A stretch of 64,000 bases of DNA, taken from Streptomyces sp. NBC_00237 (GTDB lineage Bacteria; Actinomycetota; Actinomycetes; Streptomycetales; Streptomycetaceae). The translations under genes were made by a program, and so were the position numbers. The DNA lies in assembly GCF_026342435.1 (NCBI RefSeq), contig NZ_JAPEMT010000002.1, positions 124,001 through 188,000 of the forward strand, read 5' to 3'. Under the pieces are notes generated by a model. That model ran no database searches and had not been told where the DNA came from. It was given only the letters and a program-made list of their open reading frames with translations. Within the stretch, counting starts at the first letter, position 1; every line of letters starts with the position of its first letter. Positions 17,366-25,719 of this stretch are shown here, piece after piece.

Positions 17366-18220
17366 TCATGGCCTGGGGCCCCGCGTTCCTTCCGCGCGGG
17401 GCCCCAGGCGTGCCGCCAGGTACGCGAGGATCTCATCCCTGGCCCGCACGGTGGGGTGGCCCTCCTCGTCGACGAGGTGGGCGGTGACGACGCTGTGGGC
17501 GCAGCCGACGACATCGCGGAAGAAGGGCGGCGGGTCGGTGTTCGCCGCCTCGGCCGGAAGGACACGGCCGTCGAAGGCGTCGCCGAGCAGCTTCCGGTAC
17601 GCCGCGAAGCGCTGGCCGGTGCACCAGGTGTCGTTCTCGAAGCGGTACGCGAGGACCTTGAGCCCGTCCCGTTCGACGCGCTCGGCCACGGCGGCGGCGT
17701 CCTCGTCGCTGAGTTCCAGGGCGCCGGGGTCGTCGAGCGGGAGCGACGGGTGGTTGACGACCGGGGCGACGACGGCGGGTTCGAGCGCCATGGTCAGGGC
17801 GAAGTTGCCGGTGAAGCAGAGGCCGATGGCGCCGACTCCCGGCCCGCCGCACTCGTCGTGCGCGAGGCGGGCGAGGCCGCGCAGCCAGCCGGTGACGGGG
17901 CTCGTGCCGCCCCCGGCGAAGGCGCGGAACTCGGCGCTGACGCAGGCGCGCTTGACCACCGTCTCGCGTGCTTCGGCCAGCGGATGGGCGCCGTCGACGC
18001 CGAAGAGCGAGGGCAGGTACACGGTGAAGCCCGCGTCCCGGATCCAGCGGGCGAAGCGGGCCACGTCGGGGCTGATGCCCGGCATCTCGGGCATCAGGAC
18101 CACGGCCGGTCCGGTCCCGGCGACGTACACGGTCTTGTGGACGTCGTCGATGCCGACGGTGCGCCGGGTGAAGTCGTCCAGGGGGTCGCGCTGTCCGCGT
18201 GTTCCGGGGGTGAGGGTCAT
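17366..18220 (-). CDS. Dienelactone hydrolase family protein
   Basis: 284 residues with the family's cysteine nucleophile elbow GLCFTGN, the Asp in FENDTWC and the His in CAHSV, in the usual order and spacing. The core is flanked by a short N-terminal extension. It is an alpha/beta-hydrolase acting on lactones or esters; the substrate is unknown. It is divergent from the GlxA-type regulator at 18322, a frequent arrangement for a regulator and its target. Its last codons overlap the terminator hairpin at 17371-17409. Confidence 0.88.
   Translation of the reverse strand: MTLTPGTRGQRDPLDDFTRRTVGIDDVHKTVYVAGTGPAVVLMPEMPGISPDVARFARWIRDAGFTVYLPSLFGVDGAHPLAEARETVVKRACVSAEFRAFAGGGTSPVTGWLRGLARLAHDECGGPGVGAIGLCFTGNFALTMALEPAVVAPVVNHPSLPLDDPGALELSDEDAAAVAERVERDGLKVLAYRFENDTWCTGQRFAAYRKLLGDAFDGRVLPAEAANTDPPPFFRDVVGCAHSVVTAHLVDEEGHPTVRARDEILAYLAARLGPRAEGTRGPRP
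17371..17409. terminator. Bidirectional terminator hairpin
   Basis: Perfect 15-bp inverted repeat (17371-17385 with 17395-17409) and a 9-nt loop ttccttccg. It lies between the convergent S9 peptidase and hydrolase genes and inside the last codons of the hydrolase. Confidence 0.75.
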
Positions 18221-18321
18221 GCCGGTGATGATCCGGAGTGGTCCGTGGTCCCGGGAAGCGGCGGTATCGCCAGGTGTCCGGGTAATCTCGCCATCCGTGT
18301 TCCGGCGGCCGGAGGGGATCC

Positions 18322-19314
18322 ATGAGTCCGTTGCGGGTGAGCGTGCTGGCCTATCCGGGCTGTTTCGCCTCGGAGGTGTACGGAGTCCCGGACCTCCTGA
18401 CCATGGCGGCCCACGTCGCCGCCGCGCGGGGGGACGGACGACCTGCCTACGAGGTCACCGTCGTCTCTCCCCGGCGGCGGGTGGCCGCGTCCGGCGGCGC
18501 GGGGCTCGACGTGTCGGCGGTGCGCCCCGCCGACGTCCTGATCGTGCCGGGCTTCGAGCCCCCGCCCGCGCCCGACCTCGCTGCGACGCTCGCGCAGCTG
18601 GGTCCCGAGGTCGCGACGATCCGCGCGCAGGAGGCAGCGGGGACGGCCGTCGTGTCGATCTGCGTGGGCGCGTTCCTGCTCGCCGAGGCCGGGTTGCTCG
18701 ACGGGCGGGGGGCCACCACGTCCTGGCTGTACGCGGACCGGCTCGCCCGCCGGTATCCCGGCGTGCGCCTGTGCCCGGAGAGCCTGGTGGTGACGGACCG
18801 GGGGGTGACGACCACGGCGGGCTTCAGTGCCATGTACGACTTCGCGCTCCAGCTGATCCGCCAGCACCACGGCCCCGGAGTCGCCCGGAGCACCGCGCGC
18901 ATCGCGCTCGTCGACGACGCGCGCTCCACCCAGGCCCCGTACGTCGACTCGGCGCTCCTGCCGACCCCGGGCCGGGAGTTCTCGCTGAGCGTCAAGCGGT
19001 GGCTCGACCAGCATCTCGACGCCCGCTACGATCTGGCCGCCCTCGCCCGGGAGTTCCACGTCAGCACGCGCACCCTGCTGCGGCGCTTCGGTGAGGAGGC
19101 GGGCGAGTCGCCGCTCGCGTACGTGCAGGCGGCCCGGGTGCAGCGGGCCCGGCACCTGCTGGAGACCACCGAACGGACCGTGGCGCGCATCGCCGCCGAG
19201 GTCGGGTACCGCGACCCCGGGACGTTCACCGGCATTTTCGCCCGGCACACGGGCCGTCGGCCCCGGGAGTACCGTGCGATGTTCCAGCGGGGCGGCGCGC
19301 GGAGCACCGGCTGA
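18322..19314 (+). CDS. GlxA-type transcriptional regulator (DJ-1/PfpI plus AraC)
   Basis: 330 residues, GGAGGGG before the ATG. Residues 1-185 are a DJ-1/PfpI domain with the nucleophile-elbow cysteine in SICVGAF. Residues 220-325 are an AraC double helix-turn-helix (LAALAREFHVSTRTLLRRF, RIAAEVGYRDPGTFTGIFARHTG). The combination is the GlxA family of activators. It is divergent from the dienelactone hydrolase, which is its likely target; the ligand is unknown. Confidence 0.93.
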   Translation: MSPLRVSVLAYPGCFASEVYGVPDLLTMAAHVAAARGDGRPAYEVTVVSPRRRVAASGGAGLDVSAVRPADVLIVPGFEPPPAPDLAATLAQLGPEVATIRAQEAAGTAVVSICVGAFLLAEAGLLDGRGATTSWLYADRLARRYPGVRLCPESLVVTDRGVTTTAGFSAMYDFALQLIRQHHGPGVARSTARIALVDDARSTQAPYVDSALLPTPGREFSLSVKRWLDQHLDARYDLAALAREFHVSTRTLLRRFGEEAGESPLAYVQAARVQRARHLLETTERTVARIAAEVGYRDPGTFTGIFARHTGRRPREYRAMFQRGGARSTG

Positions 19315-19330
19315 CCCGCCCGCAGCAGCG

Positions 19331-19363
19331 GGGCCGGAACCGCGCGGCGTGCGGTTCCGGCCC
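19331..19363. terminator. Bidirectional terminator hairpin
   Basis: Perfect 13-bp stem (GGGCCGGAACCGC with its complement) and a 7-nt loop, midway between the convergent GlxA-type regulator and GPP methyltransferase genes. Confidence 0.8.
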
Positions 19364-19379
19364 TCGTGCGCGACCGGGG

Positions 19380-20255
19380 TCAGACCCGGTCGGCGGCGAT
19401 CAGGACGTACTGGAAGGAGCCGTCCTCGTACGCGTTGATGAACGCCTCCTCGATGCCCGTGACCAGGGAGGACGTCGCCCGGAGCTTCCAGTAGGGCAGT
19501 GTCTCGGGCGTGAGGTCGATGACGGCCTGGGGGACGAGACGGTTGTCGGCCATGGCGCGCAGGTACTCGCGGCGGGAGTGGATGTTGCACTCGAAGTGGG
19601 CGTTGATCTGCGAGACCCACTTGGAGGGCTGGCCGTACCGGGGGTTCCAGCAGCCGGTGATGGTGACGTACCGGCCGCCGACCTTGAGGACGCGGGAGTG
19701 CTCGGCGAAGAGGTCGTCCAGGTCGACGTACATGGTGGACTCGTTGTTCCACGAGGCGGCGGCCTGCCCCTTCTCGAAGGGCATGTCGAGCATGTTGCAG
19801 ACGCGGGCGCGGACGTGGTCGTCGATGCCGAGTTCCCGGGCGCGCTGGTTGCCGAACTCGGCCTGCTTGGCGGAGAGGGTGACGCCCTCGACCTTGCAGC
19901 CGAAGCGCTGGTGCGCCATGACGCTCGTGCCGCCCCGGCCGCAGCCCGCGTCCACCAGGGTGTCGCCCTGCCCGATGTCGCCGAGGTGGTCGAGGAGGAG
20001 GACGGACTGGGCGGATTCGAGGCGGTGGAGTTCCGTGACGAGCTTCTTCTCGGCCTCGCTGTCCTCGGGACCGCCGAGGGCGGCGTGGTCGACGTCGCCG
20101 ATGCCGTAGTGGTGGTGGTAGAGCCCGTCGACGTCGCCGAGGCGCAGGTTGACGGGCCTGGCCTCACCGTCCCAGTAGCGGGCGATGTCGCCCTGGTAAG
20201 GGGTGGAGGGGGCGGGCACGAAAGCGGAGGTGGTGCTGGTCACAGATGGTTCCAT
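19380..20255 (-). CDS. Geranyl diphosphate 2-C-methyltransferase
   Basis: 291 residues from the ATG at 20253-20255 (MEPSVTSTT); an in-frame ATG 18 nt upstream is an alternative and neither has a clear ribosome site. It has a SAM-binding motif (VDAGCGRGG) and long stretches familiar from the SCO7701-type GPP methyltransferases (RYWDGEARPVNLRLGDVDGL, HHHYGIGDVDHAALG, NAHFECNIHSRREYLRAM). The enzyme methylates C2 of geranyl diphosphate to 2-methyl-GPP, the substrate of 2-methylisoborneol synthase. It is the third gene of the encapsulin-MIB operon, 83 bp after the synthase, in the order known from S. coelicolor SCO7699-7701. Confidence 0.96.
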   Translation of the reverse strand: MEPSVTSTTSAFVPAPSTPYQGDIARYWDGEARPVNLRLGDVDGLYHHHYGIGDVDHAALGGPEDSEAEKKLVTELHRLESAQSVLLLDHLGDIGQGDTLVDAGCGRGGTSVMAHQRFGCKVEGVTLSAKQAEFGNQRARELGIDDHVRARVCNMLDMPFEKGQAAASWNNESTMYVDLDDLFAEHSRVLKVGGRYVTITGCWNPRYGQPSKWVSQINAHFECNIHSRREYLRAMADNRLVPQAVIDLTPETLPYWKLRATSSLVTGIEEAFINAYEDGSFQYVLIAADRV

Positions 20256-20338
20256 TCTGTTCGTAAACGGCATGACGGCATAACGGCCTGGCGGAAGGAC
20301 GGCGTATCGGAGCGAGAGCGACGGTGCTGCGGCCCGTG

Positions 20339-21655
20339 TCACCAGAAGTCGGGCAGGGTGTAGCGGTAGGTGTTGGTCATGTGCCACCGGTGGTTCCCGT
20401 CGACCCAGGCGGCCACGCCGCGCAGGAAGCGCTGCACGCTCGGCGCGGGGCAGGCGACGGCCAGGGCGGCGGCCTCGGACTCGAAGGTGTGCATGAGGTC
20501 GTTGTGGACCTCGATCGCCTTGAGGTAGGCGTCGCGTTCGGAGAGGTTCTCGCGTGCGGCGAGCACCACGGGCAGGTTCAGGTGCGTGCCCGGGGAGGCG
20601 AGTTCCTTCGTGTACGAGTAGAGGTCGTTGACGATCGTGGTGGCGTTGCCCGCGAGGGCGATGACGCGCTGCATGGCGGGCTGGGCGTGCAGGTCGGCGG
20701 GGAGTTCGTAGCCGCCGACGGTGTCGGTGATGGTGGGGCAGGGGCGGAAGTTGTTGAACTGGCGCATCGCCAGGTACTCCCACACCTCGGGTACGCGGTC
20801 CTCCTGGGCCCACGCCGCTTCGGCGAGGTACCCCAGGTGGAGCCGGGCCATGTCGTGGCGGAGCCGGTCGGCCTGGGAGGGGCTCGCCGCCCCGGCGAAG
20901 TACTCCATCGCGGAGCGGTACGCCCGGCGGGGGGCGTCCGCGTGGAGGGACTGCGCCCACTCGGGTTCGTACTCCTTGGTCGTGTGCAGGGGGTCGAGGG
21001 CGGTGTGCGCGAGGAGGAGCCGTTCGCCGAGGCCCTCGGGCGAGCCGCCGTGGTCCTCGCAGTAGCAGTCGTCGACGGCGTTCTCGGCGACCATCAGGCG
21101 GGTGGCGAGCATCAGGTGGTCGACGGTGGGGGCGTCCGGGTGGCAGCCGACCATGTATCCGGCGACGGAGAAGCCGTCGAACTCGTCCTCCCAGTCGTCG
21201 GGGTAGAGGTCGACCTCCTCCAGTGCCCAGGACTTGATCCGGCGGCTGATCTCCGCCACGCGTACGGGGTCGGGTTCCGGTACGGGGTGGAAGTAGAGAC
21301 CGGGGATCGGGCGGCCCGCAGGCTCAGCAGGGGGCTCTGAGAGCGGTTCCGCAGCGGTTTTCGGCAGCGGTTCCGTGAGTGCGGTCAGGCGCAGGCCCGC
21401 CGTGCCGAGACCGCGCGGGCCACCCAGGAGCCGGGCCAGGTCGGGGGGCGTCTCCGCGACGGGCGGCGCAGGGGCGGCGGCCGGGGGCGCGACCTCTGCG
21501 GACGGTCCCGGCAGGGACGGGACGCGGGGCGGGCCTCCGGTGGCTGCCGCGAGGTCGAAGGCGCGGGCCGACGCTTCGGCGAGGACGTGCGCCCCGAAGC
21601 GTGCGGCGGACTCGGGCAGGGTCGACTGCACGGGGGCCGGATCGGGCGGGGGCAT
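20339..21655 (-). CDS. 2-Methylisoborneol synthase (terpene cyclase, encapsulin cargo)
   Basis: 438 residues; AAGGAG precedes the ATG. Residues from about 118 onward are a class I terpene synthase with the Mg-binding aspartates Asp 195-196 in DDCYCED and the NSE-type motif NDLYSYTKE near 340. The first 115 residues are Pro/Ala-rich and predicted disordered, with short motifs such as DLARLLGGPRGLGTAGLRL. In studied 2-MIB synthases this extension loads the enzyme into a family 2B encapsulin shell, and the gene directly upstream encodes that shell. It cyclises 2-methyl-GPP to 2-methylisoborneol, the earthy odorant. Confidence 0.96.
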   Translation of the reverse strand: MPPPDPAPVQSTLPESAARFGAHVLAEASARAFDLAAATGGPPRVPSLPGPSAEVAPPAAAPAPPVAETPPDLARLLGGPRGLGTAGLRLTALTEPLPKTAAEPLSEPPAEPAGRPIPGLYFHPVPEPDPVRVAEISRRIKSWALEEVDLYPDDWEDEFDGFSVAGYMVGCHPDAPTVDHLMLATRLMVAENAVDDCYCEDHGGSPEGLGERLLLAHTALDPLHTTKEYEPEWAQSLHADAPRRAYRSAMEYFAGAASPSQADRLRHDMARLHLGYLAEAAWAQEDRVPEVWEYLAMRQFNNFRPCPTITDTVGGYELPADLHAQPAMQRVIALAGNATTIVNDLYSYTKELASPGTHLNLPVVLAARENLSERDAYLKAIEVHNDLMHTFESEAAALAVACPAPSVQRFLRGVAAWVDGNHRWHMTNTYRYTLPDFW

Positions 21656-21696
21656 GGGGCTCCTTGGCCGGATGGGCTGGGTGGTCGGGTGGTCCG

Positions 21697-21756
21697 GAAG
21701 CTCGTTCAGGAGCTGGCCCGGGAGCTGGTTCAGGACCTGGTCCGGGAGCTGGTTCA
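21697..21756. repeat. Five 12-bp tandem repeats between encapsulin and MIB synthase genes
   Basis: Five degenerate 12-bp units of the type GGAGCTGGTTCA, with alternate units nearly identical (21721-21732 equals 21745-21756). The last unit overlaps the stop codon of the encapsulin gene and the array runs into the 98-bp leader of the synthase gene. It may form RNA structure that sets the shell-to-cargo ratio, or may be neutral slippage. Confidence 0.8.
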
Positions 21757-23163
21757 GGAGCGCCAGTGCCCGATCTGTACGTTCTCCAGCACGCCGAGCG
21801 CGTCCGGAACCAGGACGGCGGCGGAGTAGTAGGTGGTGACCAGGTAGGAGATCAGGGCCTGTTCGCTGATGCCCATGAAGCGGACGGAGAGACCGGGTTC
21901 GTACTCGTCGGGCAGTCCGGTCTGGTGGAGGCCGATGACGCCCTGGTTGTCCTCACCGGTACGCATGATGAGGATGGAGCTGGTGTTGTCCTCGGTGATG
22001 GGGATCTTGTCGCAGGGCAGGATCGGTACGCCGCGCCAGGCCCGCACCAGCTCTCCGCCGATGTCGACCTGCTCCGGGCAGAGGCCGCGCGCGTTCCACT
22101 CACGGCCGATCGCCGCGATCGTCCGGGGGTGGGCGAGGTAGAACTTGGAGCCCCGGCGGCGGCAGAGGATCTCGTCGAGGTCGTCCGGGGTGGGCGGTCC
22201 GGTGCGGGGCTGGACGCGCTGCTTGAAGTCGGCGTTGTGCAGGAGCCCGAACTCCCGGTTGTTGATGAGCTCGTACTCCTGGCGCTCGCGCAACGCCTCT
22301 ACGGTGAGCCGCAGTTGCTCGGCGGTCTGGTTGAACGGGCCGTTGTAGAGGTCCGCGACGCGGGTGTGGACGCGCAGGATGGTCTGGGCGACGGAGAGTT
22401 CGTATTCGCGGGGCTTCAGTTCGTAGTCGACGAACGCGCCGGGCAGCCCGTGTTCGCCGGTGTGCCCGGCGGACATGGCGATCTCGGCCTCGCCCTTGTG
22501 GTTCTGCCGCTGGCGCGGCAACGACCTGAACTCCTCGATGTGCGCGCGCAGGGCGGGCGCGGTTTCCCGTACGGAGTCGAAGTCGGCGCGGGACAGCGTC
22601 AGCAGGGTGCCCGCCGTGTCGGCGGTGGCGGTGTACCCCCAGTGGGCGTCGGGGTCCAACAGGGACTGGTCGCCGAAGCGTTCGCCGTCGGCGAGTACGG
22701 CCACCGACTGCTCGTCGCCGTACTTGCCGACGGAGGTCTGGCTGACGCGGCCGTGGGCGATCAGGTACAGCCGGTCGGCGGGCGCGCCCCGTTCGACGAG
22801 CGTCTCGCCCGCGCGGAAGTCGCGCTGTTCGCACCGGTCGGCGAGCGCCGTCAGGACGTCGAGGTCGTCGAAGCCGCGCAGCGGGGCGAGTTCACCGAGT
22901 TCGCGGGGGATCACACGGACGTCGGCGCCGTCCTGGACGAAGTCGAGGCGCCCGTCGCCGACGGTGTAGGTGAGGCGGCGGTTCACCCGGTAGGCCCCGC
23001 CCTTGGTCTCCACCCAGGGGAGCATCCGCAGCAGCCAGCGGGAGGTGATCTCCTGCATCTGCGGGGCGGACTTGGTCGTGGAGGCGAGGTTGCGGGCGGC
23101 CGCCGTGCCCAGCGACTGCTGGGGCGATGTCACCTGCGTGCCGGGGCTTGTGTCAACGCTCAT
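21754..23163 (-). CDS. Family 2B encapsulin shell protein with cyclic-nucleotide-binding domain
   Basis: 469 residues from the ATG at 23161-23163, chosen for AAGGAGAG 9 nt upstream; the frame stays open further but without a site. Layout: N-terminal arm (1-95), a cyclic-nucleotide-binding domain (about 97-205, with [20 protein letters not shown] and [12 protein letters not shown]), then the HK97-like core (206-469, ending [10 protein letters not shown]). These proteins were first annotated as CRP-like or EshA-like; they are now known to self-assemble into a virus-like protein shell that packages 2-MIB synthase. The next two genes are the cargo synthase and the GPP methyltransferase. Ligand binding to the CNB domain has not been firmly tied to a function. 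Confidence 0.93.
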   Translation of the reverse strand: MSVDTSPGTQVTSPQQSLGTAAARNLASTTKSAPQMQEITSRWLLRMLPWVETKGGAYRVNRRLTYTVGDGRLDFVQDGADVRVIPRELGELAPLRGFDDLDVLTALADRCEQRDFRAGETLVERGAPADRLYLIAHGRVSQTSVGKYGDEQSVAVLADGERFGDQSLLDPDAHWGYTATADTAGTLLTLSRADFDSVRETAPALRAHIEEFRSLPRQRQNHKGEAEIAMSAGHTGEHGLPGAFVDYELKPREYELSVAQTILRVHTRVADLYNGPFNQTAEQLRLTVEALRERQEYELINNREFGLLHNADFKQRVQPRTGPPTPDDLDEILCRRRGSKFYLAHPRTIAAIGREWNARGLCPEQVDIGGELVRAWRGVPILPCDKIPITEDNTSSILIMRTGEDNQGVIGLHQTGLPDEYEPGLSVRFMGISEQALISYLVTTYYSAAVLVPDALGVLENVQIGHWRS

Positions 23164-23518
23164 CGGGTGGGCTCTCCTTGATCGGCGCGGCAATCGGCAT
23201 GTACCCGTTACCGGGGCAAAGCGGAGTAAGTGCATTGCAATGACGGGGAATCCGTCCAGACACCGGGGACAGTAGCCACCGGTTCGGCCCTTCGGCCCGC
23301 AGAATCGGGTGACATTAACTCGATACGATGATCGTGCTCGCGTGAGGTTTGCCCCGCTACCGATGGGATTCAGCCGCGTGCGCGGGCGCGAAGGGGCGCT
23401 CGGCGCGGCCCCCGCACGCCCCGGAGCCTCCGGGCAGGGCAGGAATTGGCCAGGTGCGGGCGCACGGCCCGTGGCGGTTTCCGAACACATCATCTATAGG
23501 GGCCGGAGAGGACCCGGT
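23164..23518. promoter_or_regulatory. Leader/promoter region of the encapsulin-MIB operon
   Basis: 355 bp without a convincing gene. It contains the palindrome CATTGCAATG at 23233-23242, identical to one upstream of the DUF4097 gene, and an AT-richer patch around 23310-23345 that is a candidate promoter. The oxygenase gene on the left of transcription ends at 23519. I see no terminator hairpin of note. Confidence 0.4.
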
Positions 23519-24418
23519 TCAGTCCGCCCAGGCCCGGGTGAGGCAGCGCTGCCGGAGGGGGTCGGGGTGGTCGGTGAAGGCGGTGCGGCCGTGCAGCACG
23601 CTGGTGTTGTCCAGCAGGAGGAGGTCCCCTCGGCGCAGGCTCACGCGCAGCAAGAGGCTCGCGTCGGCGAGCAACGCGTCGAAGGCGTCGAGGGCGCGGG
23701 TCCTGTCCGTGCCGAGGGGGTCGCCCGCCGCCCGGTGGCCGCGTTCGATCTGGTGCCGGTTGTAGTGCACCGTGAGCCGGTCGTCGCACCGGGCGAACAC
23801 GGGGCCGGTTCGCGCGAGTCCGGGTTCGGTGCCGAAGTGGAAGTCCCCGTACAGCAGGGGAAGTTCACCGGGCCGCGTCGCGGCGAGCCGGTCGTGCACC
23901 GTGCTGCCGCTGATCAGGAAGGACTCGCCGCCGGTGGGTGCGGGCCTGACGCACAGCAGGGCGAGCAGGCGGGGCGGCCCCGGCGGTCCGGCGCGGTCGG
24001 TGTGCGGGGCGAGCGCGGGTTCCCGCGGTGCGAGGACCGGTTCCTCGGGGCCGCTGCCCGGCACGTTCGTACGGTCGACGGGCACGGGCGCCCCCGGCGG
24101 GCGGGCCGCGCCGAGCAGGTGGTCCTGGGGGGCCGCGGATTCGTGGGGGCGCGGCGTGCCCGCCAGGGAGACGATCTCCTGGCCCAGTCCGGCGCAGTCC
24201 TGGTCGCTGAGCCCGTCCAGCCGCAGGCCGCGCAGGACGGCCAGTCCGGGGCCTTCCCGCAGGGCGGCGAGCAGACGGGCCGTCAGATCCGGCGGCAGCA
24301 CGGCCTGCCCGGAGGGCCGCATGTCGGGCCGGAAGTACGGTAGTTGGATCAGCCAGTCCTCCTCCCGCAGGGTGGCCGGGTCCCATGCGTACGGTCGTCC
24401 GACGACGGACTCTTCCAT
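23519..24418 (-). CDS. TauD/TfdA-family Fe(II)/2-oxoglutarate oxygenase
   Basis: 299 residues. The iron facial triad is visible: HTD in ALAPHTDRAG (near residue 138) and the distal His in SVLHGRTAF, followed by the 2-oxoglutarate-binding Arg in QRCLTRAW. This matches the TauD/clavaminate-synthase-like branch that hydroxylates free or carrier-bound amino acids and related acids. The substrate is unknown. It is divergent from a PLP-dependent threonine dehydratase-type gene (294-bp gap). The gene points away from the MIB operon promoter and is probably independent of it. Confidence 0.88.
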   Translation of the reverse strand: MEESVVGRPYAWDPATLREEDWLIQLPYFRPDMRPSGQAVLPPDLTARLLAALREGPGLAVLRGLRLDGLSDQDCAGLGQEIVSLAGTPRPHESAAPQDHLLGAARPPGAPVPVDRTNVPGSGPEEPVLAPREPALAPHTDRAGPPGPPRLLALLCVRPAPTGGESFLISGSTVHDRLAATRPGELPLLYGDFHFGTEPGLARTGPVFARCDDRLTVHYNRHQIERGHRAAGDPLGTDRTRALDAFDALLADASLLLRVSLRRGDLLLLDNTSVLHGRTAFTDHPDPLRQRCLTRAWAD

Positions 24419-24530
24419 GAGCGCCCCTGGCCTCGCGCGGTACGGAGCCCCTGTCGGCGCACCCCGAGAACGAGGACATGCATTCCCCGCCCGGCACGGG
24501 TGAAGCGCACGGACGGGGAAGGAGCACGGG

Positions 24531-24571
24531 CTGCGGAGAAGACCCGGGCCACGCCACGGCCTGCGGAGAAG
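24531..24571. repeat. Imperfect 30-bp-period direct repeat
   Basis: CTGCGGAGAAG occurs at 24531 and 24561, each followed by a related CCC..GCCAC stretch. The rest of the 294-bp divergent gap (24419-24712) shows no other clear signal. Confidence 0.5.
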
Positions 24572-24712
24572 GCCCTAGCCACTCGGATGACGTGTTCGTC
24601 GGCGGGCACCTCGCGTCACTCGCGCCCCAGTAATTCGAGTCGGACCGGGGGCGAACCGGGGCAGGATGGGAACAGCACCCCGCCCGGCCCACCCGTTTGC
24701 GTAAGGACACAC

Positions 24713-25675
24713 ATGACACTCCCGGTGACCCTGGACGACATCCGCGACGCCGCCACACGGCTGAAGGGCGTCGTGCACCGCACCCCCGTGCTGCGCTCGC
24801 GCACGCTGGACGAGCGCGTCGGCAGCGAAGTGCACCTGAAGTGCGAGAACTTCCAGCGGATAGGCGCGTTCAAGATCCGAGGCGCGTACAACGCGATCTC
24901 CCGCCTCTCCCCCGGCCAACTCGCCAAGGGCGTCGCCGCCTTCTCCTCCGGCAACCACGCCCAGGCCGTCGCGCTGGCCGCCCGTGAGCTCGGCACGACG
25001 GCGGTGATCCTCATGCCCGAGGACGCCCCCCGTTCCAAGGTGGAGGCGACGCTGGGCTACGGCGCGGAGATCGTCACGTACGACAGGTACGGGGGCGACC
25101 GGATCGAGCTCGCCGGAGCCCTGGCGGCGGAGCGCGGGCTGACGCTCATCCCGCCGTACGACCACCCGGACGTCATCGCGGGGCAGGGCACCGCCGCGCT
25201 GGAGCTGATCGAGGAGAGCGGTGAACTCGGCCTGCTGGTGGCCCCGGTGGGCGGCGGTGGGCTCATCGCCGGGAGCTCCACCGTGGCCAAGGGACTGTAC
25301 GGCGGCACCCGGGTCGTCGGGGTCGAGCCGGAGGCCGGGGACGACACCAAGCAGTCGCTGGAGGCGGGCAGGCGGATCACCGTGCCCGTGCCGCGCACCA
25401 TCGCCGACGGCCAGGCGATCCAGAGTCCCGGCGAGCTGACCTTCGCCGTCAACCAGCGGCTGGTGGACGCGGTGGTGCTGGTGAGCGACGACGAGATCCG
25501 CGACGCGATGCGGTTCGCCTTCGAGCGGCTGAAGATCGTCGTCGAGCCCAGCGGCGCCACCGGGCTCGCCGCGCTGCTGACGGGACGGATCGGTCAACTG
25601 CCGCCCAGGACCGGGGTGATCGTCTCCGGCGGCAACGTCGACGCGGACCGCTTCGCGGAGCTGTGCGCCCCGTGA
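24713..25675 (+). CDS. PLP-dependent threonine/serine dehydratase family (threo-3-hydroxyaspartate ammonia-lyase-like)
   Basis: 320 residues from ATG 24713 (AAGGAC upstream); the longer open frame is not coding. Fold type II PLP enzyme: Lys in IGAFKIRGAYNA, SSGNHAQAVA for cofactor contact, and the phosphate loop GGGGLIAG. The length of 320, without an ACT regulatory domain, fits catabolic threonine dehydratase, serine racemase or threo-3-hydroxyaspartate ammonia-lyase. It converges on the tandem-GNAT gene and is divergent from a 2-oxoglutarate oxygenase, so a hydroxy-amino acid made by that enzyme could be its substrate; this is speculation. Confidence 0.9.
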   Translation: MTLPVTLDDIRDAATRLKGVVHRTPVLRSRTLDERVGSEVHLKCENFQRIGAFKIRGAYNAISRLSPGQLAKGVAAFSSGNHAQAVALAARELGTTAVILMPEDAPRSKVEATLGYGAEIVTYDRYGGDRIELAGALAAERGLTLIPPYDHPDVIAGQGTAALELIEESGELGLLVAPVGGGGLIAGSSTVAKGLYGGTRVVGVEPEAGDDTKQSLEAGRRITVPVPRTIADGQAIQSPGELTFAVNQRLVDAVVLVSDDEIRDAMRFAFERLKIVVEPSGATGLAALLTGRIGQLPPRTGVIVSGGNVDADRFAELCAP

Positions 25676-25719
25676 ACTGAGGTGCCGCCCGCCCCGTGCT
25701 CCTGCCGTGCGTACGGCCG

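Noticed and set aside
21754-23493. Longer 579-residue reading of the encapsulin gene
   Set aside because: The added N-terminus has no ribosome site and unusual composition; ATG 23163 has AAGGAGAG and begins like known shell proteins.
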